DNA from: Methanobrevibacter sp.
GTDB taxonomy: Archaea > Methanobacteriota > Methanobacteria > Methanobacteriales > Methanobacteriaceae
Assembly (NCBI RefSeq): GCF_017406825.1
Contig: NZ_JAFQXT010000010.1
Coordinates: 1 to 49,945 of the forward strand
Reading direction: 5' to 3'
Length of the DNA stretch: 49,945 bases
Shown: positions 35,716 to 43,737 of the stretch, one piece after another
Layout of the letters: each line of letters starts with the position of its first letter
How positions within the stretch are numbered: position 1 is the stretch's first letter
Notes under the pieces: generated by a model
Told to the model about the DNA's origin: nothing
The model's database searches: none
Seen by the model: only the letters and a program-made list of their open reading frames with translations
Made by a program: the position numbers and the translations under genes

Positions 35716-36696
35716 ATGAGGGATTGCGATATTTGCGGAACTCCAAACTTTAAGGAAAATAGTTATTGCACTCATTGCGGCAATAAATTAATATTGGAAC
35801 ATGTCTGCCCGGTTTGCGGTGAAACCAACTCTAATTTGTCCACTCATTGTGTTAATTGCGGAAGTCAATTGAATCCAATTGCCATTGAAGATTTTGAGAC
35901 ATTGTTTTCCCAGTTTAATTTGGACCTGCTTGAAAATGCCAGCATAACCAATGAGCAGTACAACCAGTTGTTATCAAGAATTTTTATAAGGGCTAATTAT
36001 ATAGATATTAGAGGCGCAACAACAAGAGATAAGATTTTAAACTTTGCAAGTATTTTCACCATATGCAAGCCTAAAGCAAGGGGTTATGAAAGGGGATATA
36101 TCTTTTTGGGCAAGAATATCTATTATGATGACAGGCTGGACGATTCAGTTCAGATTGCAACAATCATCCATGAATTGGGCCACTATTTATTATTCGAGAT
36201 TATTGAAAGTTTATTATGTTCCATATTTAAGGTTGAAACGTCAACAACCCTTCAGAGTTTTGTCTGGTACTTCCTGATTCTTCCCGAGTTTAAAGTGATG
36301 AATGAATACTGCGCCCACACTGTAGAGGGGAGATTCATACCATACGGTTATCAGAACTATGGATCTTTCAATGTTTTGGTTGAAGAGATGGGAATTGATG
36401 AGGAGTCTATAGACAGCATGATCATGTTGGGGAATTCCTTTGCCAATGAGATAATCGTTTATCTGGAAAAATATATCGATGAGGATTTGAGGGATGAGAT
36501 AAAATTACAGTATAGGAAGGATTTGACCCCTCCGAAATACGATTCGATTTATAGGGAAACTGATGACAGCTTTTTATTGGATTTCAAAAATAGTATTTTA
36601 TTAAGAATGTTGTTCGATGTTTTTAAAGAAGTTTCGGGCAATGATGAAGAGATAAAGGAATTGGAAAATATTAAAGAGGGCATTGAATTTACGTAG
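35716..36696 (+). CDS. Zinc-ribbon protein with HELGH putative metallopeptidase domain (326 aa)
   Basis: Two N-terminal zinc ribbons (CDICGTPNFKENSYCTHCG and CPVCGETNSNLSTHCVNCG, residues 4-51) precede a domain with ATIIHELGHYLLFEI (about 150-164), the HExxH signature of zinc peptidases. A downstream Glu or His third ligand may be in MNEYCAHTVEGRF. No signal peptide is present, so it should act in the cytoplasm. It follows the seven-ribbon gene by 6 bases and converges with the winged-helix gene with one base between stops. Proteolytic activity is inferred from the motif only; the fold could be catalytically inert. Confidence 0.75.
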   Translation: MRDCDICGTPNFKENSYCTHCGNKLILEHVCPVCGETNSNLSTHCVNCGSQLNPIAIEDFETLFSQFNLDLLENASITNEQYNQLLSRIFIRANYIDIRGATTRDKILNFASIFTICKPKARGYERGYIFLGKNIYYDDRLDDSVQIATIIHELGHYLLFEIIESLLCSIFKVETSTTLQSFVWYFLILPEFKVMNEYCAHTVEGRFIPYGYQNYGSFNVLVEEMGIDEESIDSMIMLGNSFANEIIVYLEKYIDEDLRDEIKLQYRKDLTPPKYDSIYRETDDSFLLDFKNSILLRMLFDVFKEVSGNDEEIKELENIKEGIEFT

Positions 36697-36697
36697 T

Positions 36698-36988
36698 CTA
36701 TTCCTTTTTTTCCTCTTTTTCTTTAATAGTCTCCAATACATCTTTACCTGTATCGGTCAATCTATATAATCTTCCTTTACGAGCTTCTTCATTGATACAT
36801 TCAACAATGTCTTTGCTTTTTAGTTCACTTAGAACTTTTGAAATATGGTTAGTTCTAATTCCACTATCACTAGCAATTTTTGTTGGTATTTTAACCTCAT
36901 CACCAATGGATTTTAAAGTTTTTTCTCGGTATTTGGAAATTTGAACATATGAAGTTAATTTCAAAAGTTCATCGTTTTCTTTTACCAT
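36698..36988 (-). CDS. Winged-helix transcriptional regulator, MarR/ArsR-like (96 aa)
   Basis: A short DNA-binding protein with a winged helix: helices around YVQISKYREKTLKSIG and IPTKIASDSGIRTNHISK (recognition helix, about 35-51), then a beta wing (RKGRLYRLTDTGKDVLETI). The C-terminus is charged (KEKEEKKE). No cysteines or ligand domain. It is divergent from the zinc-ribbon membrane protein gene at 37137, and the shared intergenic region contains several inverted repeats, so it may control that gene and itself. Confidence 0.8.
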   Translation of the reverse strand: MVKENDELLKLTSYVQISKYREKTLKSIGDEVKIPTKIASDSGIRTNHISKVLSELKSKDIVECINEEARKGRLYRLTDTGKDVLETIKEKEEKKE

Positions 36989-36996
36989 AATAAAAT

Positions 36997-37054
36997 ATTG
37001 GTGGTTATTATATAAAATATTTTATAACATTGTATAATTAGTTTAAACACCAAT
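36997..37054. promoter_or_regulatory. Inverted repeats between the regulator and zinc-ribbon membrane protein genes
   Basis: A perfect palindrome TATAAAATATTTTATA lies at 37011-37026. ATTGGTG at 36997-37003 faces CACCAAT at 37048-37054, and GTTTAAAC is at 37041-37048. The sites lie in the divergent promoter region and are candidate binding sites for the winged-helix protein. Confidence 0.5.
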
Positions 37055-37136
37055 TAGATAACTTTACATATTAAGTTAAATAAATATGGTATACATAGTA
37101 TAAATTAAATACTAATTTAGTCAAGATGGGTTAAAA

Positions 37137-37772
37137 ATGAAATGTAGTAAATGCGGTTTTGAAAACAAAGATGAAGCAAAATTTTGCACTAAATGTGGAA
37201 ATCCGTTCAATGAACAGAATTCCGGCGATTCAGCAAAATCCGACAATTCAAAATATATAATAATTGCATTGGTTATTGTTATACTTCTTCTTGTCGGAAC
37301 TATCGGTTATTTCATGTTGAATAGCAATTCCAGCGAACCTGTTCAAAGCAGCGATAATTCACACAACAGTATTGATTCGGATTCTGTTCAAAGTAATGCT
37401 CAAGAAGCAGAATCATCAGACGATTCCGATTCTCAAAAAACTACCACTGCAGTATCTTCGTCTAAAAGCGCAAGTAAGGAGTGGGTTTCAATAGGAAGTT
37501 ATTCAGGTTCAGGTTCAGGTTCACAGTCCATTCGGGTTCCTGAAGGCACAATCAAGGTTGAACTTTCCGCTTATCCAATCAAAAACTATGCAACAAATCA
37601 TTTGTATGTATCCGGTTCCAATGATGTTTCCGGCGGTGTGGATTGGGGTTCAAAAAGTGATGTTGAGACCAGATATGACTCATTTACATATACCTCCTCT
37701 TCAGAAGAGGTATTTACTATAGACTATTATGAAACTGTAAGCTGGAATGTTGAATTTTATAGGTATCAGTAA
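37137..37772 (+). CDS. Zinc-ribbon membrane protein with extracellular serine-rich stalk and C-terminal domain (211 aa)
   Basis: Order: zinc ribbon (CSKCGFENKDEAKFCTKCG, residues 2-20), a membrane helix (YIIIALVIVILLLVGTIGYF, about 40-59), a low-complexity Ser/Asp-rich stalk of about 60 residues, a short Gly-Ser repeat, and a beta-rich C-terminal domain of about 90 residues rich in Tyr and Ser. The predicted layout is ribbon inside, stalk and domain outside. The stalk suggests a glycosylated cell-surface spacer crossing pseudomurein. I do not recognise the C-terminal domain. The gene has its own promoter region opposite the winged-helix gene and a strong hairpin terminator overlapping its stop codon. 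Confidence 0.75.
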   Translation: MKCSKCGFENKDEAKFCTKCGNPFNEQNSGDSAKSDNSKYIIIALVIVILLLVGTIGYFMLNSNSSEPVQSSDNSHNSIDSDSVQSNAQEAESSDDSDSQKTTTAVSSSKSASKEWVSIGSYSGSGSGSQSIRVPEGTIKVELSAYPIKNYATNHLYVSGSNDVSGGVDWGSKSDVETRYDSFTYTSSSEEVFTIDYYETVSWNVEFYRYQ

Positions 37773-37790
37773 GTGATTTATAATCACTTA
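37770..37790 (+). terminator. Hairpin plus T-tract terminator
   Basis: TAAGTGATT (37770-37778) and AATCACTTA (37782-37790) form a perfect 9-bp stem with a 3-base loop, starting in the stop codon and followed by TTATTTTTTTT. Confidence 0.75.
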
Positions 37791-37841
37791 TCTTATTTTT
37801 TTTGAAAAATTATTAATATATAAACCAATAAAGTAATTACT

Positions 37842-38549
37842 ATGTTTTTTGATTTGAATATTAAGGGAGGTAGTCTTGAAAATAATATTAAGCTGGCTAC
37901 ACAGGCTTCCGAGTATGGATGGGAGCATATTAATTTTTCATATAATCAAAAGGATTTTCAGGATGCCCTGCAATTCAAGGATGATTTGAAGGATAATCTG
38001 GCAGGTATTGATTTTGATTATACATTGGAAATCAGATCAACAAACATTGACGAAATCAGGAAAAACGTCAATAAGTTCAGGGATAAGGCATTATGCATCT
38101 CTGTTGTCGGCGGCGATTTGAAAGTAAATCGTGCCGTTTTGGAAAACGTCAAAATAGACGCATTGTCAAGACCTTATTTTAAAAGATATGACTCAGGAAT
38201 TAACCATATCCTTGCAAAAGAGGCCGTATATAATAATGTTGCTATTGAATTATGTTTTAAGGACGTTTTAAGAACTTATCTTGCTCCAAGAGCTAAAGTC
38301 ATCTCTAATTTCAGAGACATCTACACATTATTCCGGAAATTCGATTTCCCGTTAATATTGTCTTCAGGTGCGGAATCCGTTTTTGATATAAAAACCACAC
38401 ATGATTTCATTTCCGTTTTTAAACAGACCGGCCTTACGGATGCGGAAATTGACAAGTCTTTCAAAACTGCTGGAGATATCTTGGAATATAATAAAAACAG
38501 GAGTAATCTGATTTTTAGAGGTGTCAGGAGGGTTGATGATGAAGCTTAA
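37842..38549 (+). CDS. rnp3: Ribonuclease P protein component 3, Rpp30 homologue (235 aa)
   Basis: Protein subunit of archaeal RNase P, which trims the 5' end of pre-tRNAs together with the RNA subunit. The TIM-barrel-like Rpp30 fold is recognised by the start FFDLNIKGGS, the central VVGGDLKVNRAVLEN and the late PLILSSGAESVFDIKT. Length is typical. It heads the archaeal exosome superoperon, where it normally precedes the Pop5 gene, as here: the two overlap by about 11 bases. The ribosome binding site is weak. Confidence 0.93.
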   Translation: MFFDLNIKGGSLENNIKLATQASEYGWEHINFSYNQKDFQDALQFKDDLKDNLAGIDFDYTLEIRSTNIDEIRKNVNKFRDKALCISVVGGDLKVNRAVLENVKIDALSRPYFKRYDSGINHILAKEAVYNNVAIELCFKDVLRTYLAPRAKVISNFRDIYTLFRKFDFPLILSSGAESVFDIKTTHDFISVFKQTGLTDAEIDKSFKTAGDILEYNKNRSNLIFRGVRRVDDEA

Positions 38550-38895
38550 GGTTTTGCCGCCAACTCTTAGAAAGAATAATCATTATCTGACTTTGGATAT
38601 CAAAAGCGTTTCTCCAATCAGTAAAGACGAGTTGGTCAGTATTGTATGGGACAACTGTGTTCGCTTTCAGGGGGAATGCAACACATCTAATTTTAACTTA
38701 TGGGTTATGAGGTTCTATGAAATGGAAAAAACTGATGAGTATTTCCATTATAAGTCCATTTTGAGATGTCAAAGGGATTTTGCTGAAGATGTCAGGTCAT
38801 CGCTTGCGCTGGTCAACAAGTACAATTCCAAAAATATTTCAATTACCACAATCGGATTGTCAGGCACTATAAAGTCATCCGAAAAATATATTTAA
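38539..38895 (+). CDS. rnp2: Ribonuclease P protein component 2, Pop5 homologue (118 aa)
   Basis: Partner of Rpp30 in RNase P; the Pop5-Rpp30 pair activates the RNA's catalytic domain. The start KLKVLPPTLRKNNHYLTLDI and the C-terminal SLALVNKYNSKNISITTIG with LSGTIK are family-typical, and the length is normal. AGGAGGG lies just upstream of two adjacent ATG codons (38536 and 38539); I prefer the second for spacing. It overlaps the end of rnp3, so both are translated together. Confidence 0.92.
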   Translation: MKLKVLPPTLRKNNHYLTLDIKSVSPISKDELVSIVWDNCVRFQGECNTSNFNLWVMRFYEMEKTDEYFHYKSILRCQRDFAEDVRSSLALVNKYNSKNISITTIGLSGTIKSSEKYI

Positions 38896-38911
38896 TTACT
38901 TTTTGTTAGAA

Positions 38912-38932
38912 TAAAATAGAAAACTTTATAAA
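38912..38932 (+). promoter_or_regulatory. Predicted BRE/TATA promoter of the psmA-exosome operon
   Basis: TAAAATAGAAAACTTT (38912-38927) overlaps TTTATAAA (38925-38932). Transcription should start near 38953-38958, giving a leader of about 155 bases. The 16-mer is identical to that upstream of lonB. Confidence 0.65.
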
Positions 38933-38983
38933 TAAATATAATTATATATATCAATTGAATTTATGGAAAAAAGAATAAAAAAT

Positions 38984-39026
38984 ATTCTAATTCACTACTC
39001 ATATTGATTAGAATTGGAATTAGAAT
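38984..39026 (+). promoter_or_regulatory. Leader with two competing hairpin arms upstream of psmA
   Basis: ATTCTAATTC (38984-38993) can pair either with ATTAGAAT (39007-39014, 8 bp) or with GAATTAGAAT (39017-39026, 10 bp). A T-run (39050-39061) follows some 25 bases later. The layout resembles an attenuator or a processed leader; no regulator is evident. Confidence 0.4.
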
Positions 39027-39112
39027 TTGCCTTTTCATGGAAGATTTGGTTTTATTTTTTTTAAGTTGTCGAAATATAAAAATAATATTTATAAAAACTA
39101 TGAGGTATAAAT

Positions 39113-39898
39113 ATGCAACCTTTACAAAGTGCTGGATATGATAGGGCTATTACTGTTTTTAGCCCAGATGGAAGACTATTCCAAGTAGAATATGCAAGAG
39201 AAGCTGTTAAAAGAGGAACTACATCTATCGGTGTAAAAAGTTCAGAAGGTATTGTTTTAGCTGTCGATAAGAGAACCACTTCAAAATTAGTTGAAGCATC
39301 ATCTATCGAAAAGATCTTTAAAATAGATGAACATATCGGAGCAGCCACTTCAGGTCTTGTAGCAGATGCAAGAGCATTAGTCGAAAGGGCAAGAGTTGAA
39401 GCGCAAATTAATAAAATCACCTATAGCGAACCTATTCGTGTAACCAGCTTGTCTAAAAAATTATGTGACATGTTACAGTTATACACCCAAAATGGTGGAG
39501 TAAGACCATTCGGTTCTGCTTTAATCATTGGAGGAATATATAACGGCAAATGCAAGCTTTTCGAAACTGACCCAAGTGGAGCTTTAATCGAATACAAAGC
39601 AACCGCCATAGGTTCAGGAAGATCTGCTGCAATGGAAATATTTGAAGAGAAATATGAAGATGATTTAACATTGGATGGGGCTATCGAATTGGCATTGACT
39701 GCCATCAATGAAGCCACTGACCATGAAACAACTTCAAACAATGTTGAAATTGCAGTCATCAAAATCGAAGACGAAAAATACGAAAAACTCCCTCAAGATG
39801 AAGTGCAAAAATACATTGACGAAGTGCTTCCTAAAGAAGAGGAAGAAAAAACTGAAGAAGTTGAAGAATCTGAAGAAGAAGATTCTCAAGAAGAATAA
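39113..39898 (+). CDS. psmA: Proteasome alpha subunit (261 aa)
   Basis: Forms the outer rings of the 20S proteasome and gates entry to it. The N-terminal gate and alpha signature ([20 protein letters not shown], residues 8-27) and [16 protein letters not shown] are clear. The C-terminus extends about 25 residues past the fold as an almost purely acidic tail ([19 protein letters not shown]). The beta subunit is not in this window. It is encoded in the exosome superoperon between RNase P and SBDS genes, the usual archaeal order. Confidence 0.97.
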   Translation: MQPLQSAGYDRAITVFSPDGRLFQVEYAREAVKRGTTSIGVKSSEGIVLAVDKRTTSKLVEASSIEKIFKIDEHIGAATSGLVADARALVERARVEAQINKITYSEPIRVTSLSKKLCDMLQLYTQNGGVRPFGSALIIGGIYNGKCKLFETDPSGALIEYKATAIGSGRSAAMEIFEEKYEDDLTLDGAIELALTAINEATDHETTSNNVEIAVIKIEDEKYEKLPQDEVQKYIDEVLPKEEEEKTEEVEESEEEDSQEE

Positions 39899-39931
39899 TT
39901 ATTTTCTAATTACTAGTTAGGGGATGCTTTG

Positions 39932-40633
39932 ATGGTAAATGTCGATGAAGCTATTATTGCTAAATATGAATATTCAGGCGAACATTTTGAAATATTGGTT
40001 GACCCTGATTTAGCAGCTGACTACAGAAATCCTGATGGCCCAGATGTTGCCATCGAAGATCTTTTAGCTGTTGAAGAAATATTCAAAGACTCCAGAAAAG
40101 GAGATAAGGCTTCTGATGAAGCTATGAATAAAATATTTGAAACTACTGATCCGATTGAAGTTTCCAAAATCATTCTTGAAAAGGGAACCGTTCAGTTAAC
40201 TGCAGACCAAAAAAGAAAAATGCAGGAGGATAAAAGAAAACTGGTTATAAATAAGATTTCCAGAGAAGCAATAAATCCTCAAAATGGTTTACCTCATCCG
40301 GTTCAAAGAATCGAAAATGCATGTGATGAGGCTAAAGTTAAATTTGATCCATTCACATCAGTAGATCAGCAAGTTCAATCAGCTCTAAAAGCTATTAAAC
40401 CGCTGATTCCAATCCGCCTTGAAAAGGTAAAAGTAGCTGTAAGGCTTCCAGGTTCAACAGCGGGAAGTGCTTATAATGTTATTCATGGATTTGGAGAAAT
40501 AGTAAATGAAGAATGGCAACAGGATGGTTCATGGATTGCCATTATCGAAATGCCGGGCGGTCTTCAAAATTCATTTGCCGCCAAAATGGCTGAAATTTCA
40601 GGTGGGGAAGCCGAAACTAGAACAATTAAATAA
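39932..40633 (+). CDS. Ribosome assembly factor SBDS (233 aa)
   Basis: Archaeal homologue of the Shwachman-Bodian-Diamond protein, which helps release the anti-association factor aIF6 from the large ribosomal subunit. The N-terminal FYSH domain is recognisable ([20 protein letters not shown]) with [14 protein letters not shown] in the central helical domain, and a ferredoxin-like C-terminal domain ends the protein. The ATG at 39932 is preferred to the TTG three bases upstream. It lies 33 bases after psmA and 20 bases before rrp4. Confidence 0.95.
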   Translation: MVNVDEAIIAKYEYSGEHFEILVDPDLAADYRNPDGPDVAIEDLLAVEEIFKDSRKGDKASDEAMNKIFETTDPIEVSKIILEKGTVQLTADQKRKMQEDKRKLVINKISREAINPQNGLPHPVQRIENACDEAKVKFDPFTSVDQQVQSALKAIKPLIPIRLEKVKVAVRLPGSTAGSAYNVIHGFGEIVNEEWQQDGSWIAIIEMPGGLQNSFAAKMAEISGGEAETRTIK

Positions 40634-40653
40634 TTCATTTTTATGTGATTATT

Positions 40654-41574
40654 ATGATACACGTAGAGAATAAAGATTTAGTTATTCCGGGTCAAATATT
40701 GGCCGATGATGAATACTATTCAGGAAGAGGTACCTTCAAAGAGAACGGTAAAGTTTGTTCTTCTTTATTGGGACGCGTTTCTTTAAGGAATAAAAAAATC
40801 AGAGTTATTCCTTTGAAAAGCAAATATGTCCCTAAAAAAGGAGATGTTGTAATTGGTAAAATTAAAGATGTTAGATTCTCAATGTGGGATGTAGATATTA
40901 ATTCACCATATTCCGGAATTTTACCTGCTTTTGAAGTGTTTGGTCGTGAGAAAAAAGAACTCAACAGAGTATTTGATGTTGGGGATGTGCTATTTTTAAG
41001 AGTTGTCGAAGTTGATGAAATCAAAAAGGCAAAACTTGGTTTAAAAGGCAGAGGAATGGGTAAGTTTAAAGGAGGAATCATTGTAGATATTGCTCCAACC
41101 AAAGTTCCTAGATTAATCGGTAAAAAAGGTTCAATGATCAATATGATTAAGGACAAAACCAAATGTAAAATCGTCGTTGGTCAAAATGGTCTTGTTTGGG
41201 TTAAAGGAAACGAAGATATGGAACAACTCACTCGTGAAATTATCCATTTAATTGAAGCTGAAGCTCATACTTCCGGTTTAACCAATAAAATTAAAAACAA
41301 ATTATACTTGGCTATTGACGGCGAATTGCCGCCTGAAGAAGTTGAGGAAGTCGAAGAGGAAGAATTTGTTTTAGAAAAACCTAAACTTCAAAACTTTAAA
41401 GAAGAATTAGAGGAAGAAGAAAGAGAAGAAGAGGAAAGACAGAAAGAAGAGAAAAAAGATAAGCCAGACATTGGTGAGGTTATAGAAGAATTCAAAAGAA
41501 AAAATAAAAGCAAAGATGGTTCATTATCATATGGCGATAACTCCAACAATTCTTTTATATTAAATAATAAATGA
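40654..41574 (+). CDS. rrp4: Exosome RNA-binding subunit Rrp4 (306 aa)
   Basis: Cap subunit of the archaeal exosome that feeds RNA into the Rrp41-Rrp42 ring. Domains: N-terminal barrel ([20 protein letters not shown]), S1 ([20 protein letters not shown]) and KH with the GXXG-like motif [15 protein letters not shown] (about 149-163). After about residue 225 comes a long, highly charged tail ([10 protein letters not shown]...[14 protein letters not shown]) that ordinary Rrp4 proteins have in shorter form. The ATG at 40654 sits behind GTGATT; the GTG read at 40645 is that ribosome binding site. It is 28 bases ahead of rrp41. Confidence 0.96.
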   Translation: MIHVENKDLVIPGQILADDEYYSGRGTFKENGKVCSSLLGRVSLRNKKIRVIPLKSKYVPKKGDVVIGKIKDVRFSMWDVDINSPYSGILPAFEVFGREKKELNRVFDVGDVLFLRVVEVDEIKKAKLGLKGRGMGKFKGGIIVDIAPTKVPRLIGKKGSMINMIKDKTKCKIVVGQNGLVWVKGNEDMEQLTREIIHLIEAEAHTSGLTNKIKNKLYLAIDGELPPEEVEEVEEEEFVLEKPKLQNFKEELEEEEREEEERQKEEKKDKPDIGEVIEEFKRKNKSKDGSLSYGDNSNNSFILNNK

Positions 41575-41602
41575 TTCTTTTCTTGATTATGAGGTTGATA
41601 AG

Positions 41603-42295
41603 ATGTCAGATTTGATTAGAGATGATGGTAGGAAATTTGATGAATTACGTCCTATTAAAATTGAAGCAGGAGTTCTTGAACGTGCAGATGGCTCAGCTTA
41701 CTTGGAAGTGGGCGGAAATAAAATATTGGTAGCTGTTTATGGTCCTAGAGAATCATATATTAGAAGATTGCTCGAACCAAATACCGGTGTAATCAGATGC
41801 AGATATAACATGGCACCGTTTTCAGTAGACGACAGGAAAAGACCTGGCCCAGACAGAAGGTCATCTGAGATTTCTAAAATTACCGCTGATGCTTTAAGAC
41901 CAGCATTGATGTTAGAAAATTATCCTCGTTCAATGATTGACGTTTACATAGAAGTAATAGAAGCTGAAGGTGGAACCCGCTGTGCAGGAATTACAGCAGC
42001 TTCAGTTGCACTTGTTGATGCAGGAATACCTATGAAAGATATTGTTGTAGGTTGCGCTGCAGGTAAAGTTTATGATGAAATAGTCCTTGACTTATCTGAA
42101 AAAGAAGATAAGGAAGGTCAAGCTGATGTTCCAATAGCTATGATGCCAAGAACCGGCGAAATCACATTACTGCAAAGTGACGGTAATTTAACTGAAGAAG
42201 AATTTGCAAAAGCAATCGATTTAGCTATGGAAGGATGTCGTAAAGTAAACGAGATTCAAAAAGAAGCTTTAATGAAAAAATATTCTATAGAATAG
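41603..42295 (+). CDS. rrp41: Exosome catalytic subunit Rrp41 (230 aa)
   Basis: Active RNase PH-like subunit of the exosome: phosphorolytic 3'-5' exoribonuclease and polymerase. The family signature [20 protein letters not shown] starts near residue 5, and [10 protein letters not shown] with [11 protein letters not shown] carries the RNA- and phosphate-binding arginines. [22 protein letters not shown] follows, and the catalytic aspartate region includes [15 protein letters not shown]. The length is normal. The rrp42 start codon lies 12 bases after its stop. Confidence 0.97.
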   Translation: MSDLIRDDGRKFDELRPIKIEAGVLERADGSAYLEVGGNKILVAVYGPRESYIRRLLEPNTGVIRCRYNMAPFSVDDRKRPGPDRRSSEISKITADALRPALMLENYPRSMIDVYIEVIEAEGGTRCAGITAASVALVDAGIPMKDIVVGCAAGKVYDEIVLDLSEKEDKEGQADVPIAMMPRTGEITLLQSDGNLTEEEFAKAIDLAMEGCRKVNEIQKEALMKKYSIE

Positions 42296-42307
42296 TGGGT
42301 GGAAAAT

Positions 42308-43093
42308 ATGGAGATAGTACCAGAAATTACAAGAAAAAGTATTGTAAACCTTGTTACTAACGATAAAAGAGAAGATGGCAGGGCACTCGATGAATATAGG
42401 GATGTTTCTATTGAAACTAATGTTATTTCTAAAGCTGAAGGTTCCGCTCGTGTAAAACTTGGTGGAACTCAAGTTATTGTAGGTATTAAACCACAACTTG
42501 GAAGCCCATTCCCTGACACTCCTGATTTAGGGGTTTTAATGACTAACTGTGAAATGTTGCCTATGGCTGATCCTACTTTTGAGCCAGGACCACCTAGTGA
42601 CGATTCAATAGAGCTCGCACGTGTAGTCGACAGGGGTATTCGTGAAAGCGAATTGGTGGAATTGGATAAGTTATGTGTCGAAGAAGGAAAACACGTATGG
42701 ATGCTCTTTATTGATTTGCACATTATCGACAACTGCGGAAACCTTTTCGATGCATGTGAGTTAGCTGTCATGGCGGCTTTGAAATCCACTAAATTGCCTG
42801 TTGCAACTATCGTTGACGAAGAAGTTGTCATCAGCGAAGATGAAACCTTCGATTTACCAATCAACAACGAATTGGCTTTATGCACTTTTGTTAAAATTGG
42901 TGATAAGATGGTTATCGACCCAACTTTATCCGAAGAAAGCGTAGCTAGCGCCCGTTTAAATGTTGGTGTTACAAAAGATGGTCATATTTGTTCAATGCAA
43001 AAAGGCGGAAAAGAACCATTAACTAAAGATGATATTCTTTTTGCTGTAAATATGGCAGTGACAAAAACAAAAGAGTTAATAGAACATCTTTAA
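42308..43093 (+). CDS. rrp42: Exosome subunit Rrp42 (261 aa)
   Basis: Non-catalytic RNase PH-like partner that pairs with Rrp41 to make the hexameric exosome ring. Typical features: DKREDGRALDEYRDVSIE near the N-terminus, GSARVKLGGTQVIVGIK, and the C-terminal GVTKDGHICSMQKGG. The ATG at 42308 follows GGTGG with normal spacing; the GTG at 42299 belongs to the ribosome binding site. It is the last gene of the superoperon and converges with a mobA-like gene, with 4 bases of overlap between the two ends. Confidence 0.96.
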   Translation: MEIVPEITRKSIVNLVTNDKREDGRALDEYRDVSIETNVISKAEGSARVKLGGTQVIVGIKPQLGSPFPDTPDLGVLMTNCEMLPMADPTFEPGPPSDDSIELARVVDRGIRESELVELDKLCVEEGKHVWMLFIDLHIIDNCGNLFDACELAVMAALKSTKLPVATIVDEEVVISEDETFDLPINNELALCTFVKIGDKMVIDPTLSEESVASARLNVGVTKDGHICSMQKGGKEPLTKDDILFAVNMAVTKTKELIEHL

Positions 43094-43719
43094 ATGTCCT
43101 CTGGACGGTTAAGATTTCTAAATTCTTTTTTTTCTATTTTTTTATTATCAATCAGAACGAATTTCGTATCTATTTTTTCTATCAGTCCCTTGATATGCAG
43201 GACATCCCCGTCAATCAGCCCTTCAATTTCGGGAATGATGTTTCTGTTGTAAACAGAATGCAGCGGTTCGGATGTTTTTATTTTGTTGTCCGGGTCATGG
43301 AAGGGAACGATGGCCTGATAGTTTTCATCGATTTCTTTAAAAATAGCGGTTATATATTCTGCTGAAACGTATGGGCTGTCGCATGGCAGGACTAATGCAT
43401 ATTCGCTTGTGATTTTACCAAGTCCGGTCATGATTCCAGGTAGCGGACCCTTATCTTTGATTTCATCTTCTATAAAAAACAGTTTGAATGAGTAATCTTT
43501 TGAATCGATAAACTCGCTATATTTGGCAATTCTTGTTTGGTCATTTAAAACAATTACTGCTTCATTAATATGATGGTTTAAAGTAGAAAGAATGTGTTTG
43601 ATCATAGGTTTGTCTTGAATAATCATAGATCCTTTATCCTGACCCATTCTACTACTCTTTCCTCCACATAGGATTATGCAAGATTTAATATTTTCGCCGT
43701 TTTCAATTTTGCTAGTCAT
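43090..43719 (-). CDS. mobA: MobA-like molybdenum cofactor guanylyltransferase (209 aa)
   Basis: Nucleotidyltransferase that would attach GMP to molybdopterin, needed for tungsten or molybdenum formate and formylmethanofuran dehydrogenases in methanogens. The NTP-binding signature CGGKSSRMGQDKGSM is at about residues 18-32, followed by LPCDSPYVSAEYI (about 113-125) with the metal-binding aspartate. The length is typical. The gene is tail-to-tail with rrp42 (4-base overlap) and downstream of a membrane-protein gene on the same strand. Related MobA-like nucleotidyltransferases with other substrates exist. Confidence 0.85.
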   Translation of the reverse strand: MTSKIENGENIKSCIILCGGKSSRMGQDKGSMIIQDKPMIKHILSTLNHHINEAVIVLNDQTRIAKYSEFIDSKDYSFKLFFIEDEIKDKGPLPGIMTGLGKITSEYALVLPCDSPYVSAEYITAIFKEIDENYQAIVPFHDPDNKIKTSEPLHSVYNRNIIPEIEGLIDGDVLHIKGLIEKIDTKFVLIDNKKIEKKEFRNLNRPEDI

Positions 43720-43737
43720 ATTAAATCCGCTCCAAAA

